Source of the DNA: Ornithinimicrobium sp. | Lineage (GTDB): Bacteria > Actinomycetota > Actinomycetes > Actinomycetales > Dermatophilaceae | Length of the DNA: 64,000 bases | Assembly: GCF_030537745.1 (NCBI RefSeq) | Contig: NZ_JAUNVI010000003.1 | Location: 25,826 to 89,825, forward strand | Direction: 5' to 3' | Shown here: positions 16,705 through 25,703 of the stretch, piece after piece | Layout: each line of letters begins with the position of its first letter | How positions within the stretch are numbered: the stretch's first letter is position 1 | The notes under the pieces: model-generated | Databases searched by the model: none | Told to the model about the DNA's origin: nothing | What the model saw: only the letters and a program-made list of their open reading frames with translations | Program-made: the position numbers and the translations under genes

Positions 16705-17648
16705 GACGAGCGGGCCGACCAGGCGAGGCGGGCAGCGACCAGGTCCTCCAGGGAGCTCCCGACCGACTTGAAGACCGTGACCTCCTCCGCAGTGCTTCGT
16801 CCGGTATGGCGACCTGCCGCCAGGTCCGCGAGCGTCGCCTTCACGTCTTCCTCCGTGAGGGTCCCGCGCTCGAGCGGCCCAACGAGGTCGCCCGGCTCGT
16901 GCAGCGCGGCCGGGACATCGATGAACAGACTGGCGCTGGTGATGAGCTCTTCGTCGGCCTCGATCATTGAGGCCGAGAAGGCACCGATGAGGTCGACGTG
17001 GGTGCCGGGACGCACATCGGCGCCGAGCACCAACGGGCTGGTCGCGGAGGTGGCTGCGGTGATGACGTCGGCCCGCCGGACCGCCTCCCGCAGGTTGCCG
17101 GCTACCTGCGCCTGGAAACCATCGGCGCGCAGCCTCTCGACCAGCGCCATGGCCTGTTCCGGCTTGCGCGCCCAGACCCGCGTCATCGCCACCTGCCGCA
17201 CTGCTGCATACATCACCGGGATCGCCGCATTGACGTTTCCCGCGCCGATGAGGAGGTGCTCGCCGATCCGTGGCGGCGCGAGATAGTCGGCCGCCAGCGC
17301 GCTGGCGGCCGCGGTACGCAGCCGGGTCAGCTCGGTGCCGTCCAGAACCGCGACGGGCACGCCGGTGGTGGCGTCAGCGAGCAGGTAGGAGCCGTTGATC
17401 GCTGGCAGCCCACGCTCGCTGTTGCGGGGATAGTGACCGACCACCTTCACGCCGATCAGGTCGCCCTTGGTCCAGGCCGGCATGACCAGCAGCGTGGCCC
17501 CCAGGTCCTCGTCGATGCGGTAGTGACCACGCTCGGGCACCGTGGTCGCGTCCGGGTGGGCGAAGGCGTCCCGCAGCGCCTCGACCAGGGCGCAGGGATC
17601 GATGAGGTCACGCACGCGCGCGGCGTCAAGCAGCTCCATACGCGTCAC
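16701..17648 (-). CDS. Ornithine cyclodeaminase / mu-crystallin family protein
   Basis: A 315-residue NAD(P)-dependent enzyme of the OCD/mu-crystallin family. Members deaminate ornithine to proline or reduce cyclic imines and ketimines. Visible are the N-terminal substrate-domain helix pattern, K-V-V-G-H-Y-P-x-N in the active-site region, L-R-T-A-A-A-S-A-L-A-A-D-Y-L, and a Rossmann motif L-L-I-G-A-G-N-V-N rather than the classical G-x-G-x-x-A-x-x-H. The start is GTG 17648, with ATG 17639 as alternative. It is cotranscribed with the PucR-type regulator through a 4-bp overlap. Substrate is not determined. Confidence 0.82.
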   Translation of the reverse strand: MTRMELLDAARVRDLIDPCALVEALRDAFAHPDATTVPERGHYRIDEDLGATLLVMPAWTKGDLIGVKVVGHYPRNSERGLPAINGSYLLADATTGVPVAVLDGTELTRLRTAAASALAADYLAPPRIGEHLLIGAGNVNAAIPVMYAAVRQVAMTRVWARKPEQAMALVERLRADGFQAQVAGNLREAVRRADVITAATSATSPLVLGADVRPGTHVDLIGAFSASMIEADEELITSASLFIDVPAALHEPGDLVGPLERGTLTEEDVKATLADLAAGRHTGRSTAEEVTVFKSVGSSLEDLVAARLAWSARSS

Positions 17649-17726
17649 CCAACCACACCCCTCGGCCTCGCCCTCACCCCACCGGGCGGGCTCGCCCTCG
17701 CACCCGCCCGCGGACGGACTGCGCTC

Positions 17727-18380
17727 TCAGCGAGAGCGGCGGGCGGCCCGGGCGAGGCGGACCACGGTCCAGACCAGGTAGACCAGGTAGGCCACCAGCA
17801 GGAGGATGATCACGATGCCCCAGGCCGGGATCCCGCTCTCCGGGCACTGGACCTGGCCCCCTGAGGACGGCGAGCATGCCTGGGTCCACGCCGAGGCGCC
17901 AGCCAGGCCGAGCACCATGACCGTCAGCGGCATCGTCAGCCCTACCACCAGAGCCGCCCGCAGCTTCTCTCCCACGTCCCAGCGCTGCGAGCGAAACACC
18001 AGCACGAGGCCAACGGCCCACATCAGGAGCGCCAACGGCCACAGGATAAAGAACACCCCCGCGCCCAGGAGCAAGACCAGCGCTGCCAACTCGACGCCCC
18101 CGTTTCCGTCATCGGAGCCGCTCCGGCGATTCGTGTCGGGCGCGCCATCCTGGTGTGACGGTGCGCCGCCAGCGGCGTCGACGAGCTCGGCAGGCATGCC
18201 AAGGCGGTCGATGCCCTCGCGAATGCTGGGCTCGGAGGGGTCGTTGCCCAACGCAGCCGCCAGGTGCTCGCGGATGTCGCGCTGCAGCTCCGCGGCCTGG
18301 TCGGCCGGCAGCCGAGCGGACTCCGCGGCCAGACGGTGTAGATACTCCACGACCAGGGGATGGTCCAGTGCAGTCATCAT
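17727..18380 (-). CDS. HAAS-domain membrane protein (DUF1700-like)
   Basis: A 217-residue protein with a soluble N-terminal helical HAAS-type domain (about residues 1-65, rich in L-x-x-E and R-L-G-x-P patterns) and an Asp/Ser/Gly-rich linker. Three hydrophobic segments follow, near 97-120, 133-155 and 185-208. HAAS proteins typically pair with PadR regulators and act in membrane-stress or sporulation-like signalling. The start overlaps the padR stop by 4 bp, so the pair forms one operon. Function beyond this context is unknown. Confidence 0.8.
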   Translation of the reverse strand: MMTALDHPLVVEYLHRLAAESARLPADQAAELQRDIREHLAAALGNDPSEPSIREGIDRLGMPAELVDAAGGAPSHQDGAPDTNRRSGSDDGNGGVELAALVLLLGAGVFFILWPLALLMWAVGLVLVFRSQRWDVGEKLRAALVVGLTMPLTVMVLGLAGASAWTQACSPSSGGQVQCPESGIPAWGIVIILLLVAYLVYLVWTVVRLARAARRSR

Positions 18381-18718
18381 CGAAGTTCCTTTCCCAGCAG
18401 GATGAGGTCGACGGAGTGTTTGAAATCCGTCCAGGACCGGTTGAAGTCCGCGAGCACCGACCGGCCCTGGTCGGTGAGCGAGTAGTAGCGACGTGGTGGG
18501 CCGCTGGTCGATTCACGCCAGGAGGTGGCGACGAGCTCTTCTTTGCGCAGCCGGCTCAGCAGCGGATAGATGGTGCCCTCGCTCGCGACGAGTCCCGCCT
18601 CTGACAACTGGGTCACGAGGTCGTAGCCATACCTTTCCTCCTCCTGCAGCAGCGCGAGGACGCAGTGCTCCAGCACCCCCTTACGGAGCTGGGTGAGCGC
18701 TGGATACTGGGCTGCCAT
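18377..18718 (-). CDS. PadR family transcriptional regulator
   Basis: A 113-residue winged-helix repressor. The family core is clear: R-K-G-V-L-E-H-C-V-L-A-L-L, then Y-G-Y-D-L-V near residue 30, E-G-T-I-Y-P-L-L-S-R-L (recognition helix) and R-R-Y-Y-S-L-T wing residues. A short C-terminal helix serves dimerisation. It is the first gene of the PadR-HAAS operon. Its start codon lies inside a 21-bp inverted repeat and next to a leaderless-type promoter, which suggests autorepression. Confidence 0.92.
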   Translation of the reverse strand: MAAQYPALTQLRKGVLEHCVLALLQEEERYGYDLVTQLSEAGLVASEGTIYPLLSRLRKEELVATSWRESTSGPPRRYYSLTDQGRSVLADFNRSWTDFKHSVDLILLGKELR

Positions 18719-18755
18719 GCATCACACGTTAGTGCATCAGTACCTTGCGGCGCAA
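18717..18755 (-). promoter_or_regulatory. Leaderless padR promoter with overlapping inverted repeat
   Basis: On the minus strand TTGCGC (18755-18750) is followed by an 18-nt spacer, TAACGT (18731-18726) and, 7 nt later, the padR ATG. This fits a leaderless promoter. An inverted repeat with ATGCA/TGCAT arms spans 18717-18737 and covers both the -10 element and the start codon, a good position for PadR autorepression. The dyad and spacing are seen directly; binding by PadR is inferred. Confidence 0.5.
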
Positions 18756-18932
18756 GGCACGGCGGAGCGGCCCCACAGCCGAGCCTGCGCCGGACCGGCG
18801 CGGGCACGACATACCCTGAAGCGATGCGGGTCTGCGCCTGCAGCAGCGCACCGCGCCAGCAACGGCGTCCGCACCAGCACGACCGTCCCAGCTGAGGACG
18901 GGACCACACCCGAGAGGCACCGCACCACACCC

Positions 18933-21404
18933 ATGGCCCCCCGTAAGCGCCCGCAGGACCCGGACCTGTTCGCCGTCGAGGAGAAGATCGTCGAGATCGA
19001 CGTCCAGGACGAGATGGAGGGAGCCTTTCTGGAGTATGCCTACTCGGTCATCTACTCCCGCGCCCTCCCGGACGCGCGCGATGGGCTCAAGCCCGTGCAG
19101 CGTCGGATCCTGTTTTCGATGAGCGAGATGGGCCTGCGTCCTGACCGCGGCCACGTCAAGTGCTCCCGCGTCGTCGGTGACGTCATGGGTAAGTACCACC
19201 CGCACGGCGACACCGCGATCTACGACGCGATGGTCCGGCAGGCGCAGGACTTTACGATGCGACTGCCGCTGGTCGACGGGCACGGCAACTTCGGCTCCCT
19301 CGACGACGGACCGGCGGCCAGCCGCTACACCGAGGCCCGGATGGCACCGGCCGCCCTCCTGATGACCACCGGCCTGGACGAGAGCACGGTCGACTTCGTC
19401 CCCAACTACGACGAGCAACTCATGCAGCCGGAAGTGCTGCCGGCGGCCTTCCCCAACCTGCTGGTCAACGGCGCCTCGGGGATCGCGGTCGGCATGGCGA
19501 CCAACATGGCGCCGCACAACCTGGTCGAGGTCATCGGCGCCGCGCGCCACCTCATCGCCAACCCGGATGCCGATCTGGAGGCCCTGATGCGGTTCGTGCC
19601 GGGCCCCGACCTCCCGCTCGGTGGCCGGATCGTGGGGCTGGACGGGATCCGCGAGGCTTACGAGACCGGCCGTGGGTCGTTCCGCACCCGCGCGACGGCC
19701 CGCATCGAAAACATCACCGCTCGCAAGAAGGGCATCGTCGTCACCGACCTGCCCTACCTGGTCGGCCCGGAGAAGGTTCGCGAGAAGGTCAGGGCACTCG
19801 TCCTGGGTAAGAAGCTGCAGGGCATCTCCGACATCGTTGACCTCACCGACCGCAAGTTGGGACTGCACCTGGTCATCGAGATCAAGACCGGCTTCAACCC
19901 CGACGCGGTGCTGGAGAGCCTCTACAAGCTGACGCCGCTGGAGGAGTCCTTCTCGATCAACAATGTCGCGCTCGTGGACGGACAGCCGCGCACGCTGGGG
20001 CTGCGTGAGCTGCTGCGCGTGTATGTCGATTTCCGCACCGGGGTGGTGCGCCGCCGGACCGAGCACCGCTTGGGCAAGAAGACGGACCGTCTGCACATCG
20101 TCGAGGGACTGCTCGTCGCGATCCTCGACATCGACGAGGTCATCCAGCTGATCCGCGCCTCCGACGACGTGGGCACGGCCCGGACCCGGCTGATGCAGGT
20201 GTTCGATCTGTCGCAGATCCAGGCCAACCACATCCTGGACATCCCGCTGCGTCGCTTGACCAAGTTCTCCCGTCTGGAGCTGGAGGCCGAGCGCGATGAG
20301 CTGGCGCGGGAGATCGAGGCCCTGCAGGCAATCCTGGATGACCCGCAACTGCTGCTGCGCATGGTCTCTGACGAACTCGCCGAGGTCGCCCGGGAGCACG
20401 GCACCCCACGGCGGACGGTGCTGCTGGAAAGCGATGGCGCCGCGGGCAGGCAGTCGGCCGTCGACGCGGCCTCCATCAAGGGCGGCGTGACCCCACTGGA
20501 GGTCCCCGACGAGCCGTGCCGCGTCCTGTTGTCCTCGACCGGGCTGCTGGCGCGGACCACGACCGTCGAGGAGCTCGGCTCTGGCGGGCGCCGCGCCAAG
20601 CACGACGTCATCGTCTCCACCGTGCTCGCGACCGCCCGCGGTGAGGTCGGTGTCGTGACCACGGCCGGCCGGGTGCTGAAGTTGTCCGTGGTCGAACTGC
20701 CCACCCTCCCCCCGACCGCAGGCGCGCCGACGCTTTCCGGTGGGGCGCCGCTCTCGGCATACCTGCACCTGCCGCCCGATGAGAAGGCGCTCGCGTTGTG
20801 CACTCTCTCCGGCGAGGGCGAGGGCTTGGCGCTCGGGACGGCACAGGGCGTGGTCAAGCGCGTCATCCCCGACTACCCGGCCAACCGGGACGAGTTCGAG
20901 ATAATCCGCCTCAAGGAGGGCGACCTGGTCGTCGGCGCCGTCGAGCTGACGACCGGTGAGGAAGAGCTGGTCTTCACCTCAGACGACGCGCAGCTGCTGC
21001 GCTTCTCTGCCTCACTCGTGCGGCCGCAGGGCCGGACCGGCGGTGGCATTGCCGGGATCAAGCTGGCCGGTGGCGCCAGGGTGGTCGGCTTCAACGCGGT
21101 GGACGCCGGCGTGGAGAATGTCGTCGTCACCATCGCCGGCGCCGCGGGCTCGGCTCCGGGCAGCGAGCCCGGCACCGTCAAGGTCACCGACCTGTGGGCC
21201 TACCCGCCCAAGGGCCGCGCCACCGGCGGCGTCCGCTGCCACCGTCTGCTCAGGGGCGAGGGTGCGCTCATCCTGGCCTGGGTCGGTGCTGCACCCCCGC
21301 GCGCAGCTAGCGGCTCGGGAGCCCCCGTCGACCTGCCCGAGACCAACGACAAGCGCGACGGCTCCGGCGTCCCCGCACAGGCACCGATCGCCGCGGTCGG
21401 CTGA
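18933..21404 (+). CDS. parC: DNA topoisomerase IV subunit A (ParC/GyrA-like)
   Basis: An 823-residue type IIA topoisomerase A subunit. The catalytic tyrosine is Tyr132 in A-S-R-Y-T-E, and the quinolone-determining region reads [12 protein letters not shown], with Thr94 and Asp98 at the positions of E. coli GyrA Ser83 and Asp87. The breakage-reunion domain is followed by a coiled segment and a C-terminal beta-pinwheel. The canonical GyrA box Q-R-R-G-G-x-G is replaced by a region reading S-G-G-R-R-A-K-H-D, which favours ParC over GyrA. It decatenates chromosomes with a ParE encoded elsewhere. ATG 18933 is chosen because the conserved part starts soon after; a longer upstream frame crosses the padR promoter. 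Confidence 0.88.
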   Translation: MAPRKRPQDPDLFAVEEKIVEIDVQDEMEGAFLEYAYSVIYSRALPDARDGLKPVQRRILFSMSEMGLRPDRGHVKCSRVVGDVMGKYHPHGDTAIYDAMVRQAQDFTMRLPLVDGHGNFGSLDDGPAASRYTEARMAPAALLMTTGLDESTVDFVPNYDEQLMQPEVLPAAFPNLLVNGASGIAVGMATNMAPHNLVEVIGAARHLIANPDADLEALMRFVPGPDLPLGGRIVGLDGIREAYETGRGSFRTRATARIENITARKKGIVVTDLPYLVGPEKVREKVRALVLGKKLQGISDIVDLTDRKLGLHLVIEIKTGFNPDAVLESLYKLTPLEESFSINNVALVDGQPRTLGLRELLRVYVDFRTGVVRRRTEHRLGKKTDRLHIVEGLLVAILDIDEVIQLIRASDDVGTARTRLMQVFDLSQIQANHILDIPLRRLTKFSRLELEAERDELAREIEALQAILDDPQLLLRMVSDELAEVAREHGTPRRTVLLESDGAAGRQSAVDAASIKGGVTPLEVPDEPCRVLLSSTGLLARTTTVEELGSGGRRAKHDVIVSTVLATARGEVGVVTTAGRVLKLSVVELPTLPPTAGAPTLSGGAPLSAYLHLPPDEKALALCTLSGEGEGLALGTAQGVVKRVIPDYPANRDEFEIIRLKEGDLVVGAVELTTGEEELVFTSDDAQLLRFSASLVRPQGRTGGGIAGIKLAGGARVVGFNAVDAGVENVVVTIAGAAGSAPGSEPGTVKVTDLWAYPPKGRATGGVRCHRLLRGEGALILAWVGAAPPRAASGSGAPVDLPETNDKRDGSGVPAQAPIAAVG

Positions 21405-21420
21405 ACCTGCCTGCCGGTGT

Positions 21421-21460
21421 GCGGTGGCTCCGGGCCGTCCCAGCGGCCCAGGCCCACCGC
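21421..21460. terminator. 40-nt hairpin (family copy 1), parC / flavoprotein convergent gap
   Basis: Outer arms GCGGTGG (21421-21427) and CCACCGC (21454-21460) pair perfectly, and inner arms GGGCCG (21432-21437) and CGGCCC (21444-21449) pair perfectly around a 6-nt loop. Two 4-nt interior segments separate the stems. It lies between convergent genes and probably terminates both. Two other elements with the same length and outer arms occur at 42604-42643 and 49137-49176. Confidence 0.7.
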
Positions 21461-21527
21461 GTAGCCGCGATCCTCGCCGGTGCGCCAACCACTCGACACC
21501 TCAGCGCCGCGGGTGCTCTCGCTGCGC

Positions 21528-22565
21528 TCACTGCTGCCCAGACGTTGATGGCCGGGCGAGCTGGTTGACAGCCAGCGCGAACACTTTCGGAAGGTAGTGC
21601 GCGGACGAGACGATCCGGCGACGGACGGCCGGGACTCGAGAGGCGCTGAGCAGGCCGAGAGTCAAGAGATCGTGGCGACGGCGCAGCCTGCGCCAGTCGG
21701 CTTCATAACGTTCCGGCTCCTGGTCGACGATCGCCGAGACCGCGGCGCGAGCCTGCGCCAGGCCGAGGGCGATCCCTTCACCGGTCAACGCGTCGACGTA
21801 GCCTGCGGCATCACCCACCAGGAGGGTCCGTCCGCTCACGCGTCGCTTCGCGCGTTGCCGCAACGGACCCGCGCCTCGGACGTCCAGGAGTGGATGTCCG
21901 CCGAGGCGGGCGGCCAGGGCCGGAAAGTCGCCAAGGAGGTCCGTAAACGGGCGGCGCTGTGCGCTGAGGAGCGCGATATCCACGGATCCGTCTCCCACGG
22001 GTGTCACGTAGGCCTCGCCCGACGTGGCCCAGTGGACCTCGACGAAACGGGTCCAGGGCCGGAGCTCGGCATGAGCACGGAGTCCGTAGCGACGGTGCGA
22101 GGCAGCTGGCCTGCCAAGCCCTAGCTCGCGACGGATGCGGGAGTGCAGGCCATCAGCGGCGATCAGGTAGCGAGTTGTCTCGCCGTCCACGTCGAGGTGA
22201 TCCCCGTGGTCGACGATGTGGCGCGCGGCCGCGGTGACCTGGGGGATGTCGGCGGCCTCGACGCGCTCCCGCAGGGCCGCGTGCAGGGTCGTGCGTCGCA
22301 CCCCCATCCCGGTGCCGTTGCGAAAGACTGCTTCGGCTGATCGGGGCCCGTCGACATACCGGATCCCATCGATCGGGTGCCCATCGAGCCGGACCCCCAG
22401 CGCGACCAGATCGGCGACGGCACCTGGCATCAGCCCCTCTCCGCAGGCCTTGTCGATGATCCCCGGGCGCGGCTCACGCACGACCACGTCCAACCCTGCC
22501 CGCTCGGCGTAGAGGGCCGTCGCGAGGCCGACAGGTCCACCACCGGCGACGATCAGGTCACGCAT
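21528..22565 (-). CDS. FAD-dependent oxidoreductase, geranylgeranyl-reductase-like
   Basis: A 345-residue flavoprotein of the PHBH/GGR class. It begins with the FAD dinucleotide fold V-A-G-G-G-P-V-G-L-A-T-A at residues about 5-16. C-G-E-G-L-M-P is the family active-site motif, and a later G-D-A-A-G-Y-V-D-A-L-T-G-E-G-I-A segment contacts FAD. It could reduce isoprenoid double bonds or hydroxylate an aromatic ring; sequence alone does not decide. ATG 22565 overlaps the upstream methyltransferase gene by 8 bp. It is the last gene of the UbiA / type III PKS / methyltransferase operon. Confidence 0.82.
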   Translation of the reverse strand: MRDLIVAGGGPVGLATALYAERAGLDVVVREPRPGIIDKACGEGLMPGAVADLVALGVRLDGHPIDGIRYVDGPRSAEAVFRNGTGMGVRRTTLHAALRERVEAADIPQVTAAARHIVDHGDHLDVDGETTRYLIAADGLHSRIRRELGLGRPAASHRRYGLRAHAELRPWTRFVEVHWATSGEAYVTPVGDGSVDIALLSAQRRPFTDLLGDFPALAARLGGHPLLDVRGAGPLRQRAKRRVSGRTLLVGDAAGYVDALTGEGIALGLAQARAAVSAIVDQEPERYEADWRRLRRRHDLLTLGLLSASRVPAVRRRIVSSAHYLPKVFALAVNQLARPSTSGQQ

Positions 22566-23103
22566 CGGCCGGCCGGGGTGCCAGGGACGGGAGCTCGCGG
22601 AGCGCACGGTTCTCGACGCGCAGACGGACCGTCAGCAGCGCTGCATTCGCGACGGTGAAGGCCAGCGCCGTCATCCAGCAGGCGTGCATCAAGGGCAGCG
22701 CCACCCCTTCGAGGACGACTGCGACGTAGTTGGGGTGCGACAGAAAGCGGTAGGGCCCCGAGCGCACCGGCGGCAGGTCGGGAACGACGATTACGCGCGT
22801 GTTCCATCGCGGTCCAAGCGTCGCGATGCACCACCAGCGCAGCCCCTGAGCTGCGATCACCACCAGCACCATCGACCAGGCCAGGGTCGGTGATACGTCA
22901 GGCCGGCGGACGAATGCCTCGATCAGCATCGCGACGAGGAAGCCGGTATGCAGCACCACCATGACGGGGTAATGACCCTGGCCAGTCTCGCGCCCGCCTC
23001 GCGCAAAGCTCCACGCAGCATTGCGGCGCGAGACGATCAGCTCGGCCACGCGCTCGACCGCGACGAGAGCCACGACGATGGCGAAGGCGACCAGACTCGT
23101 CAC
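22558..23103 (-). CDS. ICMT-family (isoprenylcysteine carboxyl methyltransferase-like) membrane methyltransferase
   Basis: A 181-residue integral membrane protein with four to five hydrophobic segments. R-x-G-P-Y-R-F-L-S-H-P-N-Y is the S-adenosylmethionine-binding signature of the ICMT/phospholipid-methyltransferase family, and E-N-R-A-L follows near the C-terminus. Such proteins are regular partners of bacterial type III polyketide synthases (BpsB with BpsA in Bacillus is the known example), where they O-methylate alkylpyrones or resorcinols. GTG 23103 starts 3 nt after the polyketide synthase stop. A role in methylating the polyketide is inferred from that context. Confidence 0.87.
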   Translation of the reverse strand: MTSLVAFAIVVALVAVERVAELIVSRRNAAWSFARGGRETGQGHYPVMVVLHTGFLVAMLIEAFVRRPDVSPTLAWSMVLVVIAAQGLRWWCIATLGPRWNTRVIVVPDLPPVRSGPYRFLSHPNYVAVVLEGVALPLMHACWMTALAFTVANAALLTVRLRVENRALRELPSLAPRPADA

Positions 23104-23106
23104 GCG

Positions 23107-24168
23107 TTACTTCCGATCCTCAACGGCTCGCAGCAGCACGAGCTCGGAGCAGAAACCCGGCCCCATCGCCATCAGCAACCCGTAGGAGCCTGGACGCGGT
23201 GGTCGCTCCCGCAAGGTGTCCGCGAGGACGTGCAGAACCGAGGCCGAGGAGAGGTTTCCGATCCGAGACAGGGACTGTCGAGTCAGGGCGAGATCATGGT
23301 CGCTCAGATCAAGAGAGTCGCGAAGGGCATCGATCACCTTCGGGCCGCCGGGGTGGCATACCCACCACTCGACGTCGCTGCGGGTGAGGCCGTGCTCCTG
23401 GAGGAAACCGTCGACGTCCTCGCAGATGTAGCGCCCCACGATCGCGGGCACCTGCGCGTCCAGGACGATCCGCAGACCGCTGGCGCCGAAGTCGAAGCCC
23501 ATCGTCCGCTCCGAGTCCGGGTAGAGGCGGCTCCTGGTGCCGAGCACCTCGATCAGCCCACTCGTGGCGTCTCCACCGGCCACGACCGCTGCCGCCCCGT
23601 CGGCGAAGAGTCCGCTGGCCACGATATTGGCCAGCGAGACATCGTCGCGCTGGACGGTCAGTGAGCAGAGCTCCACGGCGACGAGCACGGCTACTGAGGT
23701 CGGATGACCCACGAGGTAGTCGTGCAGGCGTGCCACGCCGGCTGCTCCGGCGACGCAGCCCAGTCCAAACAGAGGCAGCCGCTTCACGTCGGGTCGAAGT
23801 CCGATGGCGGCGGCGATCCTGGCGTCGAGGGAGGGCACGGCGAGCCCGGTCACGGTCGTGGAGATGATCAGGTCGACATCGCCCGGGGTGAGACCAGCGG
23901 CCTGGAGCGCTCCCGCCAGAGCTTGGGTGCCCAGCGCGACGGCATGCTCGAGAAACAAGTCGTTGGCCTCGTCGAAACTGTCCAAGTCGGCGTACTTCCC
24001 GATCGGCAGCACCAGGTGCCGGTAGGCGACTCCGGCGTTGCCGTGGATGGAGCGCAGCACCCGTTCGTCCAGACCACCTCGCGCGATCACACCGGCGAAA
24101 GCGTCGGTCAACTCGCCCTGCGAGTGCCGATGCGGCGCAAGTGCGCCCGTGACCGACAGAATTCTCAC
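23107..24168 (-). CDS. Type III polyketide synthase (chalcone/stilbene synthase family)
   Basis: A 353-residue thiolase-fold synthase. The catalytic triad is visible as Cys138 in L-F-G-L-G-C-V-A-G-A-A, His272 in C-H-P-G-G-P-K, and Asn305 in I-G-N-L-S-S-A-S. G-F-D-F-G-A-S-G-L and M-A-M-G-P-G-F-C-S-E are further family motifs. It would condense an acyl-CoA starter with malonyl-CoA units to give an alkylresorcinol, alkylpyrone or related product. GTG 24168 is preferred because AGGGGAG lies 8 nt upstream; the frame extends to a TTG at 24189. It sits between UbiA and the ICMT-type methyltransferase gene. Confidence 0.93.
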   Translation of the reverse strand: MRILSVTGALAPHRHSQGELTDAFAGVIARGGLDERVLRSIHGNAGVAYRHLVLPIGKYADLDSFDEANDLFLEHAVALGTQALAGALQAAGLTPGDVDLIISTTVTGLAVPSLDARIAAAIGLRPDVKRLPLFGLGCVAGAAGVARLHDYLVGHPTSVAVLVAVELCSLTVQRDDVSLANIVASGLFADGAAAVVAGGDATSGLIEVLGTRSRLYPDSERTMGFDFGASGLRIVLDAQVPAIVGRYICEDVDGFLQEHGLTRSDVEWWVCHPGGPKVIDALRDSLDLSDHDLALTRQSLSRIGNLSSASVLHVLADTLRERPPRPGSYGLLMAMGPGFCSELVLLRAVEDRK

Positions 24169-24193
24169 GTTGTGGGCTCCCCTGGGCAAAGCG

Positions 24194-25000
24194 TCATCGT
24201 GCCACCACCAACATCACCGCATCGGCCAGGGCGATCCCTACCGCAGCCCGGAACGGCGTCCGTCCGCCGGTGAGCAGCGCCACCACGCCGAGGACGGCGA
24301 CCACGCTCAGCACGAGGACCAGCAGCGCCGTGGGCATCGAGCCGGATCCTGCGGCGATCACGCCCGAGGCCAGGCACAGCAGGGCGACAGCGAGCACGCG
24401 GGTCACCCGCTCGCCGATCCGGTGCGGCAGACCTCGTACTCCGGTCAGCTCGTCCCCGGCGAAGTCGGGCAGGGTGTTGACCAGATGCGCCCCGATCCCC
24501 AGCAGCGCGCCAGCGACCGGCATCCAGAGTGCGGGTGGTCCCGCGCCGGGCTCGGCCATCACGACGAAGACCGGGAGGCCGCCGAATGCCAGCGCGAAGG
24601 GCAGCCAGGACAGCGGCGTGGACTTCAGCCCCAGGTTGTACGCCCACCCTGCGCAGACGCAGCCAAGGTGGATGAGACCGGCCACGATCCCGCTCAGGAG
24701 GGAGAGCACCACCGTGGCCAGCACAGCCGCGACACAGGCCCGTCGCGTCAGCGTGGCCGACAGCTCGCCAGTGGCCAGCGGCTTGTCGATGCGCCCGACC
24801 TGACGGTCGCGGACGAGGTCGATCAGGTCGTTGGACCAACCAATCGACAGTTGTCCGGACGCCACTGCCCCCACGACCAGCGCCGTACGTCCGGCGGGAA
24901 GCCCTGCAGAGACAGCGAGTGCGCCCGCGAGCACGGTGACGGCGGCCGCCGGGCCCGGGTGCGCCGATCGCGCGAGAACGCCGATACTCGGCACGGTCAT
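24194..25000 (-). CDS. UbiA family prenyltransferase
   Basis: A 268-residue polytopic membrane protein, about eight hydrophobic segments. The first Asp-rich motif is N-D-L-I-D-L-V-R-D (near residues 57-65), followed by K-P-L-A-T-G. The second is weaker, D-F-A-G-D-E, in the segment N-T-L-P-D-F-A-G-D-E. Family members attach prenyl groups to aromatic acceptors at the membrane. Being first in an operon with a type III polyketide synthase, a methyltransferase and a reductase, it most likely prenylates the polyketide. Acceptor and donor are not determined. The stop is 25 nt before the synthase start. Confidence 0.9.
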   Translation of the reverse strand: MTVPSIGVLARSAHPGPAAAVTVLAGALAVSAGLPAGRTALVVGAVASGQLSIGWSNDLIDLVRDRQVGRIDKPLATGELSATLTRRACVAAVLATVVLSLLSGIVAGLIHLGCVCAGWAYNLGLKSTPLSWLPFALAFGGLPVFVVMAEPGAGPPALWMPVAGALLGIGAHLVNTLPDFAGDELTGVRGLPHRIGERVTRVLAVALLCLASGVIAAGSGSMPTALLVLVLSVVAVLGVVALLTGGRTPFRAAVGIALADAVMLVVAR

Positions 25001-25203
25001 CGCAGCCGTTCGGGGGACATATGTCGAGGTTTCGGCTGGGTCATCTCGATCCGTGCGCCGACCACCATGTCGCTACTCTAGGCAGATCTCGATGTATCAC
25101 GTAGCAAGGACATCGAGCTCTACCCCAGTGCCTCTTCCGACGCCACGCACCGGATGTGGGCAGACCGCGTCCGGAGTGGGCAAAGCCGAGGCGCGAAGCA
25201 GAT

Positions 25204-25644
25204 CTACCGCGCCCACCCCTGCGCCAGGTAAGCAAGGCGGTGCAGTGTCTCCACGTTACGGACTTTGATCGGCAGTTCGGCCGCAGGACCGGGCAGCCAG
25301 GCCAACGGGCCGCTGGAGGGCTCCTCGGTGATCGTCACCATGGCGCCGCCCCCCTCGTGCGGCTCGACGTCGAGCCGGACCGTGGCCTCTCCGACCGGCC
25401 ACAGCCTCGCCTGCATCACGGCACGGCGTGGCGGGTCCCACTCCAGCAGCGTCGTCGAGTCGTCGATGAGGGCTGGCCAGATGCCCACCGAGTGGTAGAT
25501 CTTGGCTCCGCGCGCCGGCCAATGGTCATCGACCGCGCGCATGCGGGAGGCGCCGACCACCCAGACCGGATAGAGCCAACCGTTGGCGAGCACCCCGAAA
25601 ATGACCTCCGGCGGCGCGGCAATGAGACGGCTGTTGACGGACAT
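25204..25644 (-). CDS. SRPBCC family protein (polyketide cyclase/START-like)
   Basis: A 146-residue helix-grip (START-like) protein. The opening S-V-N-S-R-L-I-A-A-P-P-E-V-I-F-G-V-L-A is the typical beta-strand plus helix entry of the family, and alternating strands fill the rest. It would bind a hydrophobic ligand in a cavity. Start ATG 25644 is supported by an AAGGAG box 4-5 nt upstream. It lies 59 bp downstream of the desaturase-like gene and 203 bp upstream of UbiA on the same strand, so it may be part of the same pathway. Confidence 0.8.
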   Translation of the reverse strand: MSVNSRLIAAPPEVIFGVLANGWLYPVWVVGASRMRAVDDHWPARGAKIYHSVGIWPALIDDSTTLLEWDPPRRAVMQARLWPVGEATVRLDVEPHEGGGAMVTITEEPSSGPLAWLPGPAAELPIKVRNVETLHRLAYLAQGWAR

Positions 25645-25703
25645 GGTGCTCCTTTGGCGTCGCGGTAGGCGGGGTGAGGTCGGCGAACGAAGGTCCTGCC
25701 CGC

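Noticed and set aside
18729..20768. Long open frame on the minus strand antisense to parC (about 680 codons)
   Set aside because: It is a high-GC shadow of the parC reading frame. The product is rich in Gln, His, Arg and Asp without domain motifs, and parC on the other strand has full family conservation.
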